A stretch of DNA of 5,272 nucleotides, taken from the NCBI GenBank assembly GCA_036172095.1, contig JAVHSH010000005.1, positions 1 through 5,272 of the forward strand, in the 5' to 3' direction. The notes below the pieces were generated by a model. It was not told where the DNA came from, did no database searches, and saw only the letters and a list, made by a program, of their open reading frames with translations. The stretch's first letter is position 1; the number at the start of each line of letters is the position of its first letter. A program made the translations under genes and the position numbers. Positions 1-5,272 of this stretch are shown here, piece by piece. This stretch comes from JAKBEU01 sp036172095 (GTDB lineage: Bacteria; Patescibacteriota; Microgenomatia; UBA1406; GWC2-37-13).

Positions 1-386
1 CGGGACCAAACTTTCCATTTTCAGAAAAACAAAAATATGGCTATGATTTCAAACAAATGATCTCAGATTTTTCAGCAGATGTTCCAAAAGAAAAAATAGA
101 GGTTGTGTTTGGTATGTATGGATATGATTGGACTCTTAATGAACAAGGGGCTCCGCTGAAAACCGCCACGGCAATTTTAGTTAATAGTATACAATCAAAA
201 ATAGAAAGTTCAAAGTTTAAGGTTGTAAGTAATGAAGTGAAAGAAAAAAAGATTGAGTATGTTGATGAGAATGGAAAAAAACATATTATATGGTACGAAG
301 ATGAAGAGTCTGCTGCGATTAAAACAAAGTATCTGCAACAACAGGGGATCGGCCAGATTTCTTTTTGGGCACAGTCTTACTTTTAG
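1..386 (+). CDS. Glycoside hydrolase family 18 (YaaH-like) protein, C-terminal part
   Basis: The frame is open from the window edge (first full codon at 3-5) to TAG at 384-386, giving 127 visible residues; the N-terminus lies outside the window. The ATG at 57 is internal, because the sequence before it (KYGYDFKQ) already reads as family sequence. GMYGYDW at visible residues 37-43 matches the conserved YGYDW strand of GH18 proteins of the YaaH/spore-germination type. WYEDEESAAIK (97-107) followed by GIGQISFW (115-122) matches the last helix and the final beta strand with its substrate-site Trp. The catalytic DxxDxDxE motif would lie upstream, so activity cannot be judged. Family members hydrolyse or bind chitin-like or peptidoglycan glycans, usually outside the cell; the substrate here is unknown. 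Its last 68 nt are antisense to the small gene at 319-645. Confidence 0.8.
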   Translation, partial: GPNFPFSEKQKYGYDFKQMISDFSADVPKEKIEVVFGMYGYDWTLNEQGAPLKTATAILVNSIQSKIESSKFKVVSNEVKEKKIEYVDENGKKHIIWYEDEESAAIKTKYLQQQGIGQISFWAQSYF

Positions 387-645
387 GCTTTCCTATCATT
401 CCTAATTCTTTTAATTTCCACATAAATAGTGCTCCTTTACTGCGTGCGTTTGAGTCTACTACAAATCGAAGAGCCATTTCAAGAACTGGGCGGGGGAGTG
501 TTTTTGCAAGTTTAATATAGAGACTAATTCGTCGCTCATCTTGAAGTTTTTGTGCGAGATGTACACCAAAAGATTGAAACTCCCGAGAAACATATTTATC
601 TTCAGTCGGCTTAAAGTTCTTCAGAATATCCTTAATAGTTTGCAT
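319..645 (-). CDS. Small basic helical protein of unknown function
   Basis: 108 residues; I do not recognise a named family. Residues about 15-82 look like a compact helical domain: a FQSFGVHLAQKL segment (23-34), RRISLYIKLAKTLPR (38-52), then a helix ending in ARSKGALFMWKLKELG (67-82). The tail (86-108) is rich in Lys, Pro and Ser and looks disordered. I see no signal peptide, membrane segment or catalytic motif. I have an uncertain impression of similar small proteins in Patescibacteria. The ATG follows the TAA of the AviGT4-like gene after 2 nt with no Shine-Dalgarno motif, so it is probably the third gene of that operon and translated by coupling. From residue 87 on it lies opposite the GH18 gene; only the low-complexity tail is in the overlap, which leaves the core credible. 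Basic charge fits nucleic-acid binding, but that is speculation. Confidence 0.7.
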   Translation of the reverse strand: MQTIKDILKNFKPTEDKYVSREFQSFGVHLAQKLQDERRISLYIKLAKTLPRPVLEMALRFVVDSNARSKGALFMWKLKELGMIGKPKSKTVPKKKSGRSPVVADTLF

Positions 646-647
646 GA

Positions 648-1814
648 TTACTTTTGTGCGACAATTTCTTTGTAGAGCGCTTCGTATTCATCAACCATTT
701 TTTTCATCGAGAAATTTTTCTCAACGTGAGTATTGCAATTGACTCTCATTTTTCGATATTCTTCATCAGATAATGAATAGATTCTCTCTATTGCTTCACA
801 CATACCTTCAAGACCGGTTTTTTTTATGATCCAATCGCCCCGTATATCGTCATCGGACGGATTAACTATGAATCCCGTCACTCCATCTTGTATCACCTCA
901 GGAACCGACCCACGTGCAAATGCGACAACGGGACTGCCACAAGCCATAGACTCAATCATAACGAGCCCAAAAGGTTCATCCCATTGTATTGGAAAAACCG
1001 TAACTTTCCCAAATTTATAGAAGCTAGAAATAAATTCTCTTTCGGTGTGAGTGATGTAGTTTACAAGCGGATTATCGGTTATTAATGGCTTGATTTCTTC
1101 ATTGAAATAGTCCACATCAGTTGACGATGGTGCTCCCGTAATGATGATTTTTCTTTTTAATTTTTTTGATATCAAAATGGCTTCTTTCACGCCCTTTGAT
1201 TGTCGCAGGCGACCAGCAAAAATAAGATTTTCTCCTCCTAACTCATTGAATTTGAACTCATTGGTGTTGATGCCGTTATATACTGTTTTCGTGAAGTTGA
1301 TTGCGGGAAACGTCTTTCGCTGGAAGTTGGAAATGGAGACGAAATAGTTATTCTTTTTTGTGTTGAAATAGGGAAGTACCATTTTTTCTATTTCCGGAAG
1401 GCTTCCGACGGAGTGGAGCGTGAACACGCAATTTGTTGAAATCTTCTTTGTGAACGCAAGCTCGAACAGCGGATCATTCGTATGTATATGAATGATGTCA
1501 TAGGTATTATTTTTCGCTATTTCCAGCAATTTTAAGAATATATCCACATAAAATGCATTCAGGAGATTTGTCCTTTTTTGCATATCCGTTATCTGCATGA
1601 ATGTCTCAAGCGGGATAATCTCACCGAACGCGGGGACATCACTTGTTATCATAGGAAGAGCTAAATTCGACTCTTTTGGACAGAGAAAATCAACCTGATG
1701 ACCTCGTTTTGTCAGTTCTGTCGCAAGCGGGATACTTATGTATAAGTCAGCTCGAATAACCGATGTTGGTGGTGGTATTTTTTGGTCTGAAAGATTCAAT
1801 AGGAGAATCTTCAT
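648..1814 (-). CDS. GT4-family glycosyltransferase (AviGT4-like, GT-B fold)
   Basis: 388 residues, full length for a retaining GT-B enzyme that transfers sugar from a nucleotide-sugar donor. The N-terminal Rossmann domain opens with MKILLLNLS and has LATELTKRGHQVDFL (30-44), IIHIHTNDPLFELA (107-120), FTLHSVGS (131-138) and VSISNFQRKTFP (159-170). The linker YNGINTNEF (179-187) leads to the donor domain with FAGRLRQSKG (199-208), FPIQWDEPFGLVMIE (274-288) and MACGSPVVAFARGSVPEVI (290-308). E280 and E288 form the GT4 E-x7-E motif, and R202 and K207 sit where phosphate-contacting residues usually lie. The FPIQWDEPFGLVMIE and RGSVPEV wording is typical of the AviGT4-like subgroup. There is no signal peptide or membrane segment, so it is cytosolic or membrane-peripheral. 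Its ATG overlaps the TGA of the preceding glycosyltransferase (ATGA). Donor and acceptor cannot be read from sequence. Confidence 0.92.
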   Translation of the reverse strand: MKILLLNLSDQKIPPPTSVIRADLYISIPLATELTKRGHQVDFLCPKESNLALPMITSDVPAFGEIIPLETFMQITDMQKRTNLLNAFYVDIFLKLLEIAKNNTYDIIHIHTNDPLFELAFTKKISTNCVFTLHSVGSLPEIEKMVLPYFNTKKNNYFVSISNFQRKTFPAINFTKTVYNGINTNEFKFNELGGENLIFAGRLRQSKGVKEAILISKKLKRKIIITGAPSSTDVDYFNEEIKPLITDNPLVNYITHTEREFISSFYKFGKVTVFPIQWDEPFGLVMIESMACGSPVVAFARGSVPEVIQDGVTGFIVNPSDDDIRGDWIIKKTGLEGMCEAIERIYSLSDEEYRKMRVNCNTHVEKNFSMKKMVDEYEALYKEIVAQK

Positions 1815-3094
1815 ACAATTTTTTTATACAAGGTAACAAATTTTTCAACGATGGTATTCCATGAATAGTGTTCCTTGACGGTGAATGCCGCGTTTGCCGA
1901 AACCTTTTTCAGAAGCGCTTTGTTTTTCAAAAGCTCAAGTATTTGATTTGCAAGCAATTTTCGGTCATGACTATCGATGATGAATCCGTTTAATCCATCG
2001 ATAATAACTTCTCGGCTTCCTGCTGCGCTTGAGACGAGGGGAACGGTCCCACACGCCATCGCTTCAAGAGTTGTGAGTCCAAATGGCTCATAGCGTGCTG
2101 GGAGGGCAAAGATATCCGCATTCCGATAATAGGCTGGAAGCATCTCATTATGATTTGTCTGACCAAGGAATGTCACGTATTTTTCCATGTGATATTTTTT
2201 TATCAACTCATTCACAAGTGAGCGGGCATTGTTTTCCTCAACCGAACCCTCCACATACTCAAGATCGCCTCCCATATACAAATGGAAGTTTATCTTGTTT
2301 TTCAAGAGCGCAACAGCATCGATCAATCGATCAAGGCCTTTAGCTGGTACGAGTCGGCACATTGCAAGAATAGAATTCGGAGAAAATTTCACTTTCTTAT
2401 CAGCAGAGGTCGGTTTTGGGGAAAAATAATCGGTATCAATTCCTGGAAATATGACATGCAGCTTTTCAAAATCTGCCATGTAATAGTGGAGTATTTGAAT
2501 ACGGGTAGTCTCACAGAGGACAACGATCGCGTCTGCGTCGTTGATTATTTTTTGTTCGATAGCGATACGGACATGATATCTGTACGATGGTTTCAGCTTT
2601 TGGACCGGTGTATTCTCGACGTTCATTTCGAATTTTTTTGCCTTCCCGAGTGTGTGTGGCGTATAAATATGTGGAATGTCAAGCATCTTCTTGAGAATGA
2701 CACCCGCATATCCCGCATCCCAATAATGGGAATGGATTAAATCATATTTTTTTCGTGTCCTTTCGATATATTGCATGAAATTCTCAACCCATTCAGACAT
2801 ATGCTCATACATTTTCTCCTTTGGCACGAAGCCGGTCCCGCCACATGGAATGCGAATGACTTTTACGTTGGGAAATAGTTGTTCTTCTTCTATCTGATTA
2901 TCAAACTGTCGTGTGATGATATCAACCTTAATTCCCCTTTTGCCAAGGGCCTCTGCTAGCTGGAGAACATAAATTGTTTGGCCACCTGTGTCGGTCTTGC
3001 CAAGAGGGGGAGGAGACTTTACATAGCCCTGCGGATTGAGAAAGCAAATACGACTGATCTTTTTTTGTGAAATGTCTTTTTTGGCATTCATCAT
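1811..3094 (-). CDS. Sucrose-phosphate-synthase-like GT4 glycosyltransferase
   Basis: 427 residues. The N-terminal domain shows the SPS/sucrose-synthase/MshA pattern: FLNPQGY (18-24), the donor-loop TDTGGQTIYVLQLAEAL (34-50), DIITRQ (58-63), IPCGG (82-86), LIHSHYWDAGYAG (119-131) and TPHTLGKAK (145-153). The C-terminal domain has FPGIDTDYFSP (216-226), CRLVPAKG (246-253), RYEPFGLTTLEAMACG (334-349) and GSREVI (359-364). E336 and E344 are the E-x7-E pair. Enzymes of this group use UDP- or ADP-glucose or UDP-GlcNAc with sugar-phosphate or inositol-phosphate acceptors. It lacks the C-terminal phosphatase-like domain of many SPS proteins, so calling it sucrose-phosphate synthase would go too far. 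The ATG at 3092-3094 lies 8 nt after a TATAAT box; the second codon is also ATG (3089-3091) and could be used. No Shine-Dalgarno motif is present. It is the first gene of the operon. Confidence 0.92.
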   Translation of the reverse strand: MMNAKKDISQKKISRICFLNPQGYVKSPPPLGKTDTGGQTIYVLQLAEALGKRGIKVDIITRQFDNQIEEEQLFPNVKVIRIPCGGTGFVPKEKMYEHMSEWVENFMQYIERTRKKYDLIHSHYWDAGYAGVILKKMLDIPHIYTPHTLGKAKKFEMNVENTPVQKLKPSYRYHVRIAIEQKIINDADAIVVLCETTRIQILHYYMADFEKLHVIFPGIDTDYFSPKPTSADKKVKFSPNSILAMCRLVPAKGLDRLIDAVALLKNKINFHLYMGGDLEYVEGSVEENNARSLVNELIKKYHMEKYVTFLGQTNHNEMLPAYYRNADIFALPARYEPFGLTTLEAMACGTVPLVSSAAGSREVIIDGLNGFIIDSHDRKLLANQILELLKNKALLKKVSANAAFTVKEHYSWNTIVEKFVTLYKKIV

Positions 3095-3102
3095 ATGTAT
3101 AA

Positions 3103-3132
3103 ATTATATAAAACATTAATGAGAAATGTAAA
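3103..3132 (-). promoter_or_regulatory. Sigma70-type promoter of the glycosyltransferase operon
   Basis: On the minus strand, TTTACA (3132-3127; 5 of 6 matches to TTGACA) is separated by 18 nt from a perfect TATAAT (3108-3103). The predicted transcript start is near 3096, about 2 nt before the ATG at 3094. The mRNA would have almost no leader, and no Shine-Dalgarno motif is seen. Confidence 0.65.
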
Positions 3133-3157
3133 CTGGACACTATTTGTCATTCTATCT

Positions 3158-3182
3158 GGCTGAATATGAATTCAGGCTGAAT
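3158..3182. repeat. Direct repeat GGCTGAAT with an embedded inverted repeat in the divergent intergenic region
   Basis: GGCTGAAT occurs at 3158-3165 and again at 3175-3182, 17 nt apart start to start. CTGAAT (3160-3165) also forms an inverted repeat with ATTCAG (3170-3175) around the 4-nt spacer ATGA. The element sits about 60-90 nt upstream of both predicted transcript starts, where a shared regulator of the divergent genes could bind. In AT-rich DNA such short repeats also arise by chance. Confidence 0.3.
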
Positions 3183-3234
3183 TGATGAAGAATTAAGGCC
3201 AAATGATAAATAGTCCTATAATATATCGAAATTG

Positions 3235-3243
3235 TGGTATAAT
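3235..3243 (+). promoter_or_regulatory. Extended -10 promoter of the methyltransferase gene
   Basis: TGGTATAAT fits the extended -10 consensus TGnTATAAT. There is no good -35 hexamer at 16-18 nt, as is common for extended -10 promoters. The predicted transcript start is about 3250, directly before the ATG at 3251. A second TATAAT at 3217-3222 could be an alternative start but also lacks a clear -35. Both boxes lie downstream of the upstream ATG at 3203, which argues against that ATG as the start. Confidence 0.55.
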
Positions 3244-3250
3244 TTTGCTT

Positions 3251-4162
3251 ATGCAACATAAACACATATATAAGTGTCTCCAGAATGATAAAGTGGCTAC
3301 ATTTGTGAAGCAGCAATATATTGCAAGTTACTCTCGATATTTTTTCGGCCATGAAAAAGAGTGTAAAAAAATGATAGAAAATGCATTTGATTTGCTAAGA
3401 AAATCGCAAGAGGAAGGTCTGAGCGTGAAAAAATGGAATAAAGCGGTTTATATGATAAGTAGAGATATATTTAAAATTCGTGATGACTCTTATTGGTTTA
3501 GTAAAATGCACTATGCATACAAAACGTTAATTCGTCCAAAAAAAGATTATGAAGCGGTGTCATCCCTGCTTAAAGGAAAAACAATACATGACTTTGGTTG
3601 CGATGGGGGTTTTTTTAGTCTTGAATTATTACGAGATGGCTACAACGTAGTGCTTTCAGATGTAGTTGATCATAGAATACCAGAAATAAAGAATATATCG
3701 TTTTACTATATGACAAATCCAACAGATGTCGCACAGTTTAGTGAAAAAGTTGATACTACCATTGTAAAAACAGTCCTGCATCATATTGATAACAAATACT
3801 TATCAAAGGTTCTACATAAACTAAAGAAAGTAGGAGGACGCATTATTATTGAAGAAGATATTTATGGAGTTCCTTATTTTATTCGAGACACCTCTGACAA
3901 ACTGATATCTCAAGTTAATTTTAAAGAATTTGCATCAATGAATTTAGATGAACAATACCAATACTGTGTACTGACAGACTATTTTAGTAATGCCGTTATC
4001 TATGGACGACCGGACATCACATTTCCGTTTAATTTTAAGACGGTTGAAGAATGGAAAGAAATTTTTAAATCAGTAGGATTTACAGTAAAAGAATGTGTGG
4101 TCAATGGTTTTAATGAATGGAAGTTGACTCAAAACTGCCAAGCATGGTTTGTGCTTGAATAG
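3251..4162 (+). CDS. Class I SAM-dependent methyltransferase
   Basis: 303 residues from the ATG at 3251. An in-frame ATG at 3203 would add 16 residues, but it lies upstream of both promoter boxes and has only a weak AAGG before it. Residues 1-105 are a mainly helical, charged N-terminal region I do not recognise. The Rossmann core follows: motif I TIHDFGCDGGFFSLELL (111-127), an acidic end of strand 2 at D137 in VVLSDVVD (133-140), VDTTIVKTVLHHID (167-180) for strand 4, and LKKVGGRIIIEED (191-203) for the strand-5 region. TVEEWKEIFKSVGFTV (264-279) is the usual late helix plus strand of this fold. The glycine-rich loop reads GCDGG in place of the commoner GCGxG. There is no membrane segment or signal peptide. 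The substrate is unknown. It is divergent from two glycosyltransferases, so methylation of a glycan or lipid-linked sugar is possible but inferred from position only. Base composition by eye is lower in GC than the glycosyltransferase genes. Confidence 0.85.
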   Translation: MQHKHIYKCLQNDKVATFVKQQYIASYSRYFFGHEKECKKMIENAFDLLRKSQEEGLSVKKWNKAVYMISRDIFKIRDDSYWFSKMHYAYKTLIRPKKDYEAVSSLLKGKTIHDFGCDGGFFSLELLRDGYNVVLSDVVDHRIPEIKNISFYYMTNPTDVAQFSEKVDTTIVKTVLHHIDNKYLSKVLHKLKKVGGRIIIEEDIYGVPYFIRDTSDKLISQVNFKEFASMNLDEQYQYCVLTDYFSNAVIYGRPDITFPFNFKTVEEWKEIFKSVGFTVKECVVNGFNEWKLTQNCQAWFVLE

Positions 4163-4191
4163 ATACTCAGATCATCTATAATCGACCTTTG

Positions 4192-4764
4192 TCAAGAATT
4201 CTTTTTTTTATGGGCAATCAATAGGTTTCGAATAAATGTTGACTTTGTTACTCCTTCTTTTTTGCTTGTATGTTCCAGATAACTCAAAAGTCCTGGACTA
4301 ATGAAAAAGTTAAATCTCTTTTCTCTTAAATGGAGAGCGTCTTGAATTGCAGAGTCGAGTTGTTTCTCAATATTTTTTTCGTCATATTCTTGAAGAATAA
4401 GTTTTTCATTATCTACACCAGAGAAGAATAATGGTTTATGGTTTTCTATATATAAAACGATTGTTGGTTTATTGAATTCGAGTGCTTTTTGAATGACAAA
4501 TCCAATAGATAGACTGTGTGTGCTTGCTTCAAAGATACACAAATCTGACTTTTGAATTGTTTCAATCTTTTTGTTATAAAACTCAGTCTGCATTTTATGA
4601 TCTCCTGATTCAAGAGCTTTGTACAACTCTTCTGGATCTTTATCTGAGAGTATGTCGTCCTGAAGTGTGGAATAACCAGATTTTGAAATAAAACCCTGTA
4701 TTCTTTTGTATGAATTTCCAAATTGTTTTTTCCCACGCTGCGATGCGGTAAAAAATATTTTCAT
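4192..4764 (-). CDS. Nucleoside 2-deoxyribosyltransferase (DNPH1)-like domain fused to a ribbon-helix-helix-like C-terminus
   Basis: 190 residues. Residues 1-145 read as a deoxyribosyltransferase/DNPH1-type Rossmann domain: KIFFTASQRGKK (2-13), SYKRIQGFISKSGY (18-31), IQKSDLCIFEASTHSLSIGFVIQKAL (70-95), FNKPTIVLYI (97-106) and QEYDEKNIEKQLDSAI (125-140). E79 aligns with the catalytic Glu of the DNPH1 motif AEVTQPSLGVGYE. Known members cleave or transfer the N-glycosidic bond of deoxynucleosides or deoxynucleoside monophosphates. Not every active-site residue can be matched by eye, so activity is uncertain. Residues 148-188 resemble a CopG/MetJ-like RHH unit: a strand RFNFFIS (150-156), helix PGLLSYLEHTSKKEG (157-171), then VTKSTFIRNLLIAHKKK (172-188). 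This could bind DNA or dimerise the protein. The gene has its own promoter, ends convergently 29 nt from the methyltransferase, and has no pathway link to its neighbours. Confidence 0.78.
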   Translation of the reverse strand: MKIFFTASQRGKKQFGNSYKRIQGFISKSGYSTLQDDILSDKDPEELYKALESGDHKMQTEFYNKKIETIQKSDLCIFEASTHSLSIGFVIQKALEFNKPTIVLYIENHKPLFFSGVDNEKLILQEYDEKNIEKQLDSAIQDALHLREKRFNFFISPGLLSYLEHTSKKEGVTKSTFIRNLLIAHKKKNS

Positions 4765-4770
4765 ACCCAG

Positions 4771-4799
4771 AGTATATCAAATAATCTTTTCAACTGCAA
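4771..4799 (-). promoter_or_regulatory. Promoter of the deoxyribosyltransferase-like gene, overlapping the 3' end of pth
   Basis: On the minus strand, TGATATACT (4779-4771) is an extended -10 element (TGnTATAAT with one mismatch). TTGCAG (4799-4794) lies 17 nt upstream; only its TTG matches the -35 consensus. The predicted start falls at about 4764, the A of the ATG, so the mRNA would be leaderless. The -35 hexamer lies within the last codons of pth. Confidence 0.5.
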
Positions 4800-5272
4800 T
4801 CATTATTGGATTGCAAGAACGCCTTAAACCGTATATCAATATTTTTGAACAACTCAGGAAGCTGTGAGAATTCATCTTTTGTAAAGTCTTGAAGGACATA
4901 CTCTTCTCCATTCATCCGGTTCTCTGCTGGCCTGTTGTCCACTCCGATTCGGACGCGAAGGAAATCCATTGTCTGCAACTTATTTTGGATATCGGTCAGT
5001 CCATTGTGTGCTTTTGGCCCTTGTGGTTGGATCTTGAATTTTCCGAATGGTATATCCAAATCATCATGAATGACGATAAGAGATTGCGATGGCTTTATCT
5101 TATAATGGAGGACTGTCTTTTTTACTGCATCTCCCGATTTATTCATGAATGTCTGGGGTTTAATGAAGAAATAGTTCCCAACCTTTGCAACTTCTGAAAA
5201 CAAGTATTTATCTTTTTTGAAGCCGATTTCATGCTGCATAGTGGATGACTCTTGTTTTAATTTAAAAGTCTC
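4790..5272 (-). CDS. pth: Peptidyl-tRNA hydrolase, N-terminus cut by the window edge
   Basis: Bacterial Pth hydrolyses peptidyl-tRNAs that drop off ribosomes, recycling tRNA in the cytosol. 160 residues are visible, ending at TGA (4790-4792). The frame stays open to the window edge, and residues before the internal ATG at 5239 (FKLKQ) fit the family, so that ATG is not the start. Visible motifs are KPQTFMNKSGDAV (38-50), VIHDDLDIPFGK (67-78), AHNGL (88-92) and LRVRIG (105-110). N44, D70 and N90 correspond to E. coli N68, D93 and N114. The constant offset implies about 24 missing residues, which should contain the GLGNPG motif and catalytic His20. The loop before HNG reads QGPKA where many Pth proteins have a glycine-rich GGxGG. 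The total of about 184 residues is normal for the family. The next gene starts 25 nt downstream on the same strand. Confidence 0.93.
   Translation of the reverse strand, partial: ETFKLKQESSTMQHEIGFKKDKYLFSEVAKVGNYFFIKPQTFMNKSGDAVKKTVLHYKIKPSQSLIVIHDDLDIPFGKFKIQPQGPKAHNGLTDIQNKLQTMDFLRVRIGVDNRPAENRMNGEEYVLQDFTKDEFSQLPELFKNIDIRFKAFLQSNNDCS

Noticed and set aside
57..59. ATG at 57 as the start of a small 109-residue protein
   Set aside because: The frame is open to the window edge and the upstream residues continue GH18 family sequence.
826..1347. Plus-strand open frames at 826-1020, 888-1085 and 1141-1347
   Set aside because: They are antisense to the conserved domain of the AviGT4-like gene and encode no recognisable protein pattern.
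2083..2740. Plus-strand open frames, the longest of 152 codons at 2282-2740
   Set aside because: They lie opposite conserved parts of the SPS-like glycosyltransferase and show no domain-like sequence.
3203..3250. Upstream ATG at 3203 as the methyltransferase start
   Set aside because: It precedes both TATAAT boxes and has only a weak AAGG. The ATG at 3251 fits the extended -10 spacing and leaves a complete protein. A longer transcript from further upstream is not excluded.
2928..3352. Minus-strand frames at 2928-3140 and 3152-3352
   Set aside because: The first is a frame-shifted copy of the SPS-like gene start; the second runs through the promoter region and antisense to the methyltransferase.
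4194..4209. AAGAATTCTT palindrome followed by eight T as a rho-independent terminator for the methyltransferase
   Set aside because: With any usable loop only a 3-bp A/T-rich stem remains, and the T run is simply the Lys codons of the convergent gene.
4446..4736. 96-codon minus-strand frame inside the deoxyribosyltransferase-like gene
   Set aside because: It is a +1 shadow of the real frame, which carries the family motifs.
4889..5197. 102-codon plus-strand frame
   Set aside because: It is antisense to the pth core.
1..5272. Use of the UGA-glycine code
   Set aside because: TGA ends the SPS-like gene, the deoxyribosyltransferase-like gene and pth at their natural ends, one of them inside an ATGA coupling site.

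Overview
The window is AT-rich and compact, with mostly short gaps or overlaps between genes. Seven protein-coding genes are visible, two of them cut by the window edges. I see no rRNA, tRNA, CRISPR array or insertion sequence. TGA ends three genes at their natural family ends, so the standard bacterial code applies, not the UGA-glycine code of Gracilibacteria/Absconditabacteria. The compact layout, the gene mix and the near absence of Shine-Dalgarno motifs suggest a Patescibacteria (CPR, Parcubacteria-like) genome. That is an inference from style, since no marker gene for placement is present.

Layout, left to right. (1) 1-386, plus strand: the C-terminal end of a glycoside hydrolase family 18 protein of the YaaH type. 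(2) 3094 down to 319, minus strand: a tight three-gene operon. It holds a sucrose-phosphate-synthase-like GT4 glycosyltransferase, then an AviGT4-like GT4 glycosyltransferase joined by an ATGA overlap, then after 2 nt a small unrecognised helical basic protein whose tail overlaps the GH18 gene tail-to-tail by 68 nt. (3) 3095-3250: a divergent control region with promoter-like boxes for both sides and a small repeat. (4) 3251-4162, plus strand: a class I SAM-dependent methyltransferase. (5) 4764 down to 4192, minus strand: a nucleoside 2-deoxyribosyltransferase/DNPH1-like domain fused to a C-terminal ribbon-helix-helix-like segment. (6) 5272 down to 4790, minus strand: peptidyl-tRNA hydrolase, missing about 24 N-terminal residues.

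How they may work together: the two glycosyltransferases are almost certainly co-expressed and probably act in one glycan or glycoside pathway. The divergent methyltransferase might modify the same product, but only position suggests this. Pth is housekeeping. The deoxyribosyltransferase fusion looks like an independent unit with its own promoter inside the 3' end of pth.

Two points deserve a second look. At all three visible promoters a TATAAT-like box ends only 6-8 nt before the start codon, which predicts leaderless or nearly leaderless mRNAs. The second is the unusual enzyme plus RHH-like architecture of the 4192-4764 gene.
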